This document shows positions 4,846 to 9,115 of a stretch of 9,115 nt of DNA, one piece after another. The DNA comes from Candidatus Nomurabacteria bacterium (GTDB lineage: Bacteria > Patescibacteriota > Minisyncoccia > Phycocordibacterales > UBA9973). The stretch is taken from positions 1 to 9,115 of the forward strand of contig CALQZZ010000020.1 of NCBI GenBank assembly GCA_943350065.1, in the 5' to 3' direction. Position 1 is the first letter of the stretch, and each line of letters opens with the position of its first letter. The translations under genes were made by a program, and so were the position numbers. The notes beneath the pieces are model-generated. The model did no database searches. It was not told where the DNA came from and was given only the letters and a program-made list of their open reading frames with translations.

Positions 4846-5418
4846 TTATTTTTTCTTTTTCTTACTGTCTTCTTCTGATTTGAATGGTACGCCGATCAAT
4901 TCGTAGAAAGCATAACCTTCTTTCTTTGATTTAGCAGATGAGACTACAGTGATAGCTAATCCGAATACATCTTTAATATCTTCATCAGCTGTCTCAGGGA
5001 AGATTGTGTGTTCCTTGATACCGAGAGTCATGTTTCCAATATCATCGACAACTGTGCGAGAAATACCACGGAAGTCTTTTGTACGAGGAAGTGAAAGGTT
5101 AATTAATTTCTCAAGGAAAGTGTACATACGAGCTCCACGGAGAGTCACCATCACTCCTACAGGATCACCCTGACGGATTTTGAATGAAGCGACAGATTGC
5201 TTTGCTCCACGCATAGAAGGCTTTTGTCCTGTGATTTTCATAAGTCTCTCAGAGATGAAAGTATTTTTATTTTTATCTTTCTTGATAGCTGTTCCAGTAC
5301 CCACGTTCAAAACTACTTTTTTCAAGTGTGGTGCTGCATTTACGTTCTTATAGCCAAAAGTTCCTTTCAACTTTTCGAATGATAATGCGTCTTTTTCTTT
5401 TACAGTTAAATGTTTCAT
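4846..5418 (-). CDS. rplE: 50S ribosomal protein L5
   Basis: This 190-residue protein is L5, which with L18 anchors 5S rRNA in the central protuberance and contacts the P-site tRNA. Visible marks are PHLKKVVLNVG (30-40), TGQKPSMRGAKQSVASFKIR (63-82) followed by GDPVGVMVTLRG, LPRTKDFRGIS (110-120), and IKEHTIFPE (134-142). Length is slightly above the usual 180 because of a polar tail ending in five lysines. The start ATG at 5416-5418 follows CACTATATT, without a Shine-Dalgarno. It is the last gene of its unit: a strong terminator follows, so unlike a standard spc operon L5 is not co-transcribed with S14 and S8. Confidence 0.98.
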   Translation of the reverse strand: MKHLTVKEKDALSFEKLKGTFGYKNVNAAPHLKKVVLNVGTGTAIKKDKNKNTFISERLMKITGQKPSMRGAKQSVASFKIRQGDPVGVMVTLRGARMYTFLEKLINLSLPRTKDFRGISRTVVDDIGNMTLGIKEHTIFPETADEDIKDVFGLAITVVSSAKSKKEGYAFYELIGVPFKSEEDSKKKKK

Positions 5419-5441
5419 AATATAGTGAGGTATTATTTTAA

Positions 5442-5747
5442 TTAAATTTCTTGACCACTCTTCTTTGCAACACGAACCATTTTATCCCCTACTTTCTTTT
5501 TGCCAACCTTTGATGGCTTACCAGATTTTGGATCTAAAATCATCACATTTGAAGCATGCATAGGAAAAGATACAGATATGACTTGTCCTTTTTCTCCTGA
5601 TTTTCGAGGACGTTGATGCTTCTTCATCATATTCAAACCTTCTACTACCACACGATTTTTCTCGACTAAAACACTAGCAATTTTACCTTTCTTGCCTTTG
5701 TCTTTACCTGTGATCACTATTACATTGTCTCCTTTTTTTAATTTCAT
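5442..5747 (-). CDS. rplX: 50S ribosomal protein L24
   Basis: This 101-residue protein is L24, an assembly initiator that binds the 5' region of 23S rRNA and lies near the exit tunnel. The N-terminus carries the KOW motif (KKGDNVIVITGKDKGKKGKI, residues 4-23) followed by VVVEGLNMMKKHQRP, which is diagnostic. The C-terminal half keeps HASNVMILDPKSGKPSKVG and a basic end. Length is normal. The ATG at 5745-5747 is preceded by CACAATATT. It lies 18 bases after L14 and 23 before L5. Confidence 0.98.
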   Translation of the reverse strand: MKLKKGDNVIVITGKDKGKKGKIASVLVEKNRVVVEGLNMMKKHQRPRKSGEKGQVISVSFPMHASNVMILDPKSGKPSKVGKKKVGDKMVRVAKKSGQEI

Positions 5748-5765
5748 AATATTGTGTATTAAAAT

Positions 5766-6137
5766 TTATATAACCTCTGGTGCTAAAGAAATAATCTTTT
5801 GGAAACCTTTTTCAGCAAGCTCACGAGGGATTGGTCCGAATACACGTCCAGCTTTTGGATCTTTCTTGCCTTTTTCTAAAATAACAACAGCATTATCATC
5901 AAAACGAATGTATGAACCATCTTTACGACGGAAAGCAGCACGAGTACGTACGACTACAGCCTGACAGACATCTTTCTTTTTGATAGCTTTACGAGGTGAA
6001 GCGACTTTCACAGAAATAATGACTAGGTCACCGAGTGAAGCATAACGCTTTTTTGCAGAACCAAGAACCTTGAAAACTTTTCCAACTGTTCCTCCTCCAT
6101 TGTCTGTTATTTTTACTAATGTTTCTGTTTGTATCAT
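5766..6137 (-). CDS. rplN: 50S ribosomal protein L14
   Basis: This 123-residue protein is L14, a five-stranded barrel on the subunit interface that forms a bridge to 16S rRNA and contacts the silencing factor RsfS in many bacteria. It starts MIQTETLVKITDN, then shows KRYASLGDLVIISVK (30-44), the AVVVRTRAAFRRKDGSYIRF core (60-79) with DDNAVVIL, FGPIPRELAEKGFQKI and the ending SLAPEVI. Length is that of the family (122-123). The segment after DN reads GGGT (14-17) where SGAK is usual. The ATG at 6135-6137 follows TATAATTTT. S17 lies 9 bases upstream. Confidence 0.98.
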   Translation of the reverse strand: MIQTETLVKITDNGGGTVGKVFKVLGSAKKRYASLGDLVIISVKVASPRKAIKKKDVCQAVVVRTRAAFRRKDGSYIRFDDNAVVILEKGKKDPKAGRVFGPIPRELAEKGFQKIISLAPEVI

Positions 6138-6146
6138 AAAATTATA

Positions 6147-6410
6147 TTACTTAGCTACTACTTTAAACTTTTTATCTTTTGAAATTGGTCGTGTCTCTAT
6201 GATATCTACCTTGTCCCCTTTCTTGGAAGCATTGTTTTCATCATGAGCCTTGTATTTCTTACTGACTGTGTAGTATTTTCCGTATTTAGGGTGTTTAATA
6301 AAACGAGATACTGAAACAACAACAGTTTTATCCATCTTGTCGGAAACAACAGTACCACTGAGTACTTTTCCTTTTGCTACTATTTCTTTTTTATCTTTTA
6401 TTGTTTTCAT
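6147..6410 (-). CDS. rpsQ: 30S ribosomal protein S17
   Basis: This 87-residue protein is S17, an OB-fold protein that binds the 5' domain of 16S rRNA early in assembly. Residues 14-47 show GKVLSGTVVSDKMDKTVVVS followed by RFIKHPKYGKYY, and the conserved KGDKVDIIETRPISKDKKF follows near residues 64-82. Length is normal. The N-terminal ten residues are Lys-rich. The ATG at 6408-6410 follows ATTAAAACGATT, with no Shine-Dalgarno. It lies 19 bases after L29. Confidence 0.97.
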   Translation of the reverse strand: MKTIKDKKEIVAKGKVLSGTVVSDKMDKTVVVSVSRFIKHPKYGKYYTVSKKYKAHDENNASKKGDKVDIIETRPISKDKKFKVVAK

Positions 6411-6429
6411 AATCGTTTTAATATTTTAA

Positions 6430-6624
6430 CTATTTTTTTGCTGTAAGCTCTGTCATTATGCGGGCAATACTTTTCTTGATACCGGCTTGTTCTTTGACGT
6501 TCTTTGATTTTGAACCTTCAGCTTTGAAACGAATCGCACGTAATGATTCTTTTAATTCTGAAAGATTCTTTTTCAATTCTTCAACTTTCATTCCTTTTAA
6601 ATTGTCTAATATTTTTTTTGCCAT
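6430..6624 (-). CDS. rpmC: 50S ribosomal protein L29
   Basis: This 64-residue protein is L29, a helical hairpin next to L23 at the tunnel exit, where nascent-chain factors dock. The sequence shows the two-helix pattern: KGMKVEELKKNLSELKESLR, then IRFKAEGSKSKNVKEQ, then IKKSIARIMTEL. The FxxxxG-x-x-N and K-x-I-A-R-I-x-T spacing is typical. Length is normal. It lies only 4 bases after the L16 stop codon, so the two may be translationally coupled. The ATG at 6622-6624 is preceded by AATAATTAT. Confidence 0.96.
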   Translation of the reverse strand: MAKKILDNLKGMKVEELKKNLSELKESLRAIRFKAEGSKSKNVKEQAGIKKSIARIMTELTAKK

Positions 6625-6628
6625 ATAA

Positions 6629-7057
6629 TTATTGTTTGTGTACTCTTGAAACTATTCTTGTCTTTAAAGGAAGCTTTGTTCCGGCTTTTCTGAGAGCTTC
6701 ACGGGCGACAGCTTCATCGACTCCATCAACCTCAAAGATAACACGTCCAGGGAAAACTTCAAAACAATAACCTTGTGGATCTCCTTTTCCCTTTCCCATA
6801 CCTACTTCAGCAGCTTTAGCAGTAAAAGGTCGGTCTGGAAAGATTCGAATCCAATATTTACCAGTTTTTCCAAGTTCACGACTCATGGCTTTACGAGCAG
6901 ATTCAATTTGATTTGATTTGACGCGAGCTTGAGTTTCAGATTTCAAACCAAAAGAACCGAAGGCTAATTTTGTGCCACGTGTCTCGGCTGTCATGGCCTT
7001 TGGGTTAAGGCGCATTGTATGCCACTTTCTAAATTTTACTTTCTTTGGTACTAACAT
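6629..7057 (-). CDS. rplP: 50S ribosomal protein L16
   Basis: This 142-residue protein is L16, which organises the A-site region and is needed late in large-subunit assembly. Conserved segments are MLVPKKVKFRKWH at the start, RGTKLAFGSFGLKS (27-40), QIESARKAMSRELGKTGKYW (50-69), IRIFPDRPFTAKAAE, MGKGKGDP, and PGRVIFEVDGVDEAVAREAL near the C-terminus. Two departures are visible. There are about five extra residues between FRKWH and RGTKLAF compared with Escherichia coli L16. Also, the residue before MGKGKG is Gly where Arg (the hydroxylated Arg81 in E. coli) is usual. The ATG at 7055-7057 follows ATAAAAATAT. S3 lies 17 bases upstream. Confidence 0.98.
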   Translation of the reverse strand: MLVPKKVKFRKWHTMRLNPKAMTAETRGTKLAFGSFGLKSETQARVKSNQIESARKAMSRELGKTGKYWIRIFPDRPFTAKAAEVGMGKGKGDPQGYCFEVFPGRVIFEVDGVDEAVAREALRKAGTKLPLKTRIVSRVHKQ

Positions 7058-7074
7058 ATATTTTTATTAATTAA

Positions 7075-7749
7075 TTATTTACTTTCTACCTTCTTATCTG
7101 CAAATATTTCTCCACGGTATATCCAAACTTTAATACCGACATCTCCATAAGGTAAATGCGCCTTTTCTCGTTTGAAATCAATGTCCGCGCGGAAAGTCTG
7201 AAGTGGGATACTACCCTTCTTAAGCTCTTCCGTACGAGCGATTTCGGCTCCACCGAGACGTCCTGATAAAACTATTCTAGCTCCTTCTACTCCACGAGTA
7301 GCCATAACTTTTTCAATGATTTGTTTGATGACACGACGATAAGGCATTCTCTTTTCCATTCCTTCAGCTACCATATAAGCTACGATTGCTGCATCAGCTT
7401 CTGGGTTTGGAACTTCAATAATATCGAGCTTGAAATCTTCTGGGCGTGAAATACCAAGCTTATCCATCTTTTTCAAGATATCAGCCTTTAGTTTTACAGC
7501 ACCTTCACCTGTACGTCCGATTATCAAACCTGGGCGTGAAGTCTTGATGATAAAACGTGTTGATTTTTGGTTTCTTTCGATTTCAATAGTAGAAATATAA
7601 AAACCACGAAGCTTCTTTTCCAAATATTCACGAACTAAAACATCACCCTTAAGGAATTCAACATATTTTTTATCATCAGCAAACCAGCGAGATTTCCAAT
7701 CTCGGAGAATTACTAATCTATGGGCATATGGGTGAACTATTTTACTCAT
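7075..7749 (-). CDS. rpsC: 30S ribosomal protein S3
   Basis: This 224-residue protein is S3, which forms part of the mRNA entry tunnel and helicase site with S4 and S5. The N-terminal KH-type RNA-binding domain has the GxxG loop G78-R-T-G81 within RPGLIIGRTGEG. The C-terminal domain shows MPYRRVIKQIIEKVMATRG (135-153), GARIVLSGRLGGAEIARTE (156-174), then KKGSIPLQTFRADIDF and AHLPYGDVGIKVWIYRGE. Length is normal and nothing is missing. The start ATG at 7747-7749 follows CAAATAATAAA. L22 lies 21 bases upstream. Confidence 0.98.
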   Translation of the reverse strand: MSKIVHPYAHRLVILRDWKSRWFADDKKYVEFLKGDVLVREYLEKKLRGFYISTIEIERNQKSTRFIIKTSRPGLIIGRTGEGAVKLKADILKKMDKLGISRPEDFKLDIIEVPNPEADAAIVAYMVAEGMEKRMPYRRVIKQIIEKVMATRGVEGARIVLSGRLGGAEIARTEELKKGSIPLQTFRADIDFKREKAHLPYGDVGIKVWIYRGEIFADKKVESK

Positions 7750-7770
7750 TTTATTATTTGTATATTATAA

Positions 7771-8232
7771 TTATTTTTTAACTACTTTCTTAGCTACCTT
7801 TTTAGCTACTACTTTTTTCTCTTTTACAACCTTTTCTTCTACAACAATCTTCTTTTTACCTAACATATTCGCATCTTTCTTGTGTTGGTGTTTTGGTTTA
7901 GCTGATCCTTTTTCTTCAAGCAAGACTGTGATGTGACTAGTACGCTTGTTGATCTTATGTCCACTACCCATGGCAGCAGGCATCATTCTCTTCATCACAA
8001 TACCCTTGTCTACTCTCAATTCTTTCACGACTAAATTTTCTTTTTCAAAACCAAAGTTTGATTTTGCATTAGCAGCTGCTGAGATTAAAAGCTTTTGGAT
8101 TGGTTCACCAGCACGCTTTGCTAAGTGATCAAGCTCGACAATAGCTTGGGCAACAGTTTTACCCTTTAATAGACTAGCTACTAAGCGAACTTTACGTGGT
8201 GATTGTCTGTAATTTTTTAAAAAGGCTTTCAT
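7771..8232 (-). CDS. rplV: 50S ribosomal protein L22 with a Lys-rich C-terminal tail
   Basis: This 153-residue protein is L22, whose long beta-hairpin lines the narrow part of the peptide exit tunnel beside L4. The core (1-107) shows YRQSPRKVRLVASLLKGKTV (8-27), ISAAANAKSNFGF (50-62) and the hairpin MKRMMPAAMGSGHKINKRTS (80-99) followed by HITVLL. The Escherichia coli protein has 110 residues; the extra about 43 form a low-complexity basic tail with repeats of VVAKK/VAKK type. The hairpin tip lacks the arginines usual in PRAxGRADRI. The ATG at 8230-8232 follows TTTAAATAATAT. S19 lies 12 bases upstream. Confidence 0.98.
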   Translation of the reverse strand: MKAFLKNYRQSPRKVRLVASLLKGKTVAQAIVELDHLAKRAGEPIQKLLISAAANAKSNFGFEKENLVVKELRVDKGIVMKRMMPAAMGSGHKINKRTSHITVLLEEKGSAKPKHQHKKDANMLGKKKIVVEEKVVKEKKVVAKKVAKKVVKK

Positions 8233-8244
8233 ATATTATTTAAA

Positions 8245-8589
8245 TTATTTCTTTTTAGCATCAGAAGCGACACTAGCGGACTTAGCTTGTGTTATTTCAG
8301 CCTCTTTCTTCTTTTGTTCTAATTCTTTCTGCATTTTACCTCCATGTTTACTGAATTTCTTTGTAGGTGAAAATTCTCCTAGTCTGTGACCTACCATATC
8401 TTCAGAAACGATGACTTCTACGTGAGTCTTACCGTTGTGAACACCAAAAGTAAACCCGACCATTTCTGGTGAGATTTGTGAGGCTCTTTTCCAAGTCTTG
8501 ATCATAGGTGTTTGTAACGGACTTTTACCTGCTATTTTCTTTAGCAGTCCTTCATCCACGTATGCGCCTTTTTTGAGTGATCTTGTCAT
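8245..8589 (-). CDS. rpsS: 30S ribosomal protein S19 with a C-terminal extension
   Basis: This 114-residue protein is S19, which with S13 binds the head of the 30S subunit near the A and P sites. I chose the ATG at 8587-8589 because it yields the family N-terminus MTRSLKKGAYVDEGLLKKI; the open frame continues 36 codons upstream, but that part is unrelated and overlaps the promoter and repeat. Conserved parts are KTWKRASQISPEMVGFTFGV (31-50), HNGKTHVEVIVSEDMVGHRL and GEFSPTKKFSKHGG (71-84). The last 30 residues are a polar, Lys/Glu/Ala-rich tail not found in the 92-residue Escherichia coli protein. It is the first gene of its unit. L2, L23, L4, L3 and S10, which normally precede it, are not here. 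Confidence 0.97.
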   Translation of the reverse strand: MTRSLKKGAYVDEGLLKKIAGKSPLQTPMIKTWKRASQISPEMVGFTFGVHNGKTHVEVIVSEDMVGHRLGEFSPTKKFSKHGGKMQKELEQKKKEAEITQAKSASVASDAKKK

Positions 8590-8616
8590 GTAATATATAT
8601 AAACGAGTAAATAAAA

Positions 8617-8631
8617 AGCTCGAAGTGAGCT
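8617..8631 (-). promoter_or_regulatory. Small hairpin near the 5' end of the S19 transcript
   Basis: On the minus strand AGCTC (8627-8631), ACTTC and GAGCT (8617-8621) form a 5-bp stem followed directly by TTTTTATTT. It falls at or just after the predicted transcription start. It could stabilise the mRNA 5' end or act as a weak attenuator. The stem is short, so chance is possible. Confidence 0.3.
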
Positions 8632-8638
8632 ACAAGTC

Positions 8639-8667
8639 ATATTAGCACAAAGCAAAAAAAATGCAAA
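8639..8667 (-). promoter_or_regulatory. Candidate promoter for the S19-L5 unit
   Basis: The minus strand has TTTGCA (8662-8667) as a -35, a 17-base spacer and TAATAT (8639-8644) as a -10, with TGC immediately before the -10. Each box matches four of six consensus bases. The extended -10 (TGC-TANTAT) is shared with the S14 promoter at 4246-4274, which strengthens an otherwise moderate match. The predicted start is near 8632, about 43 bases ahead of the S19 ATG. Confidence 0.5.
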
Positions 8668-8669
8668 TC

Positions 8670-8719
8670 CTACCCCATCCCCTAGCCCCCTCCCCAAAAT
8701 TAAAATTTTAGAGAGGGGG
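8670..8719. repeat. Palindromic dispersed repeat between the kinase gene and S19
   Basis: The plus strand carries CCTACCCCATCCCCTAG followed by an inverted repeat: 8686-8699 pairs with 8706-8719 over 14 positions with two mismatches (CCCCCTC and GAGGGGG-like outer parts, AAAA/TTTT inner part). It starts 5 bases after the kinase gene's stop codon, so it may reduce read-through. However, the nearest T run on the minus strand is about 25 bases further on, which is not a classic terminator. C-rich blocks of the same style occur at 4161-4189 and 2866-2898. Confidence 0.55.
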
Positions 8720-8724
8720 AAATT

Positions 8725-9108
8725 TTAAAAATAAAGTACAAAAATCTTTGGAGCAAAAATAAACATACCTATAATACAAGCGACAACAACTGCAATAGTC
8801 ACAGATGCTGCAGCGACGTCTTTTGTATCTCTAGCATAGGGATGATAGTTTGGACTAGTGAGATTAATATCTATTTCCATCGCAGTATTAAATGCTTCAG
8901 CTATTAATATCATACCCATAACAATAGTAAGTAACATCCATTCTAAAATGGAAATATTTAAAATCCAACCTAAATAAATAACTAACCCTGCTCCGACTAG
9001 ATGTCCCAAAAAATTGTGACTAGTTTTTATTAAAACAGTCAAACCACGCATAGCATGATTTGCGCTCTTTACTCGTGACACAATTGAAAATCTTTTTTTC
9101 TCTGACAT
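8725..9108 (-). CDS. Undecaprenol/diacylglycerol kinase-like membrane protein (DgkA family)
   Basis: This 127-residue protein matches the small integral-membrane DgkA family, which phosphorylates diacylglycerol or, in many bacteria, undecaprenol to recycle the lipid carrier of cell-wall synthesis. The catalytic segment is clear: AEAFNTAMEIDINL (70-83) with E71, N74 and E78, followed by SPNYHPYARDTKDVAAASV (85-103). The N-terminal amphipathic part (SRVKSANHAMRGLTVLIKTS) fits the surface helix. Three membrane spans lie at about 33-51, 56-74 and 101-120, as in the family, and the length is normal. The HP-x-A-[KR]-D-x-K-D pattern is more like the undecaprenol kinase of Gram-positive bacteria than Escherichia coli DgkA. 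The ATG at 9106-9108 is the first in the window; only seven bases lie upstream, so a longer start cannot be excluded. It sits where L2 would be in a standard S10 operon. Confidence 0.9.
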   Translation of the reverse strand: MSEKKRFSIVSRVKSANHAMRGLTVLIKTSHNFLGHLVGAGLVIYLGWILNISILEWMLLTIVMGMILIAEAFNTAMEIDINLTSPNYHPYARDTKDVAAASVTIAVVVACIIGMFIFAPKIFVLYF

Positions 9109-9115
9109 TTTTTCC

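Noticed and set aside
8590..8697. Longer S19 open frame extending 36 codons upstream of the chosen start
   Set aside because: The extra residues do not resemble S19, they run through the candidate promoter and repeat, and the family N-terminus MTRSLKKG begins at 8589.
1..9115. Search for tRNA, rRNA, CRISPR array, insertion sequence or transposase
   Set aside because: I saw no cloverleaf-like segment, no regularly spaced repeats and no transposase-like frame; only short intergenic repeats are present.

Overview
This window is the core of a bacterial ribosomal-protein gene cluster (S10/spc type). It is written almost entirely on the minus strand, so transcription runs from high to low coordinates. 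Read in that direction the order is: an undecaprenol/diacylglycerol-kinase-like membrane enzyme, then S19, L22, S3, L16, L29, S17, L14, L24, L5, an unrecognised small membrane protein, then S14 (zinc type), S8, L6, L18, S5, L15 and SecY. The last 126 bases at the left edge hold the end of a plus-strand gene, probably a cytidylate-kinase-like protein, that converges on secY.

Organism: the DNA is AT-rich, the ribosomal proteins carry short Lys-rich tails, and there is no room for rpmD (L30) in the 17-base S5-L15 gap. No gene start has a recognisable Shine-Dalgarno sequence. L30 loss is a hallmark of the Candidate Phyla Radiation (Patescibacteria), and the overall look fits a Parcubacteria-type genome. 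This assignment is an inference from gene content, not from a search.

Transcription layout inferred from the sequence: there appear to be three minus-strand units. Unit 1 runs from a promoter at 8639-8667 (S19) to a strong 13-bp terminator hairpin at 4802-4830, just after L5. Unit 2 is a single-gene cassette for the unknown membrane protein, with its own promoter (4756-4784) and a terminator (4283-4309) whose stem includes the last sense codons. Unit 3 starts at a good promoter (4246-4274), has a leader of roughly 130 bases, and runs from S14 to secY. It ends at a perfect 11-bp hairpin (128-173) that can also terminate the convergent plus-strand gene. The two better promoters have TTGACT, a 17-base spacer and an extended -10 of the form TGn-TATNAT-like.

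The ribosomal genes supply both subunits (small: S19, S3, S17, S14, S8, S5; large: L22, L16, L29, L14, L24, L5, L6, L18, L15), and secY supplies the translocon channel that docks on the ribosome. All appear intact. The notable parts lie between genes: the transcriptionally insulated membrane-protein cassette that splits the spc operon, several short dispersed repeats in the wider gaps, and the uniform lack of Shine-Dalgarno sites. I saw no tRNA, rRNA, CRISPR array or insertion sequence.
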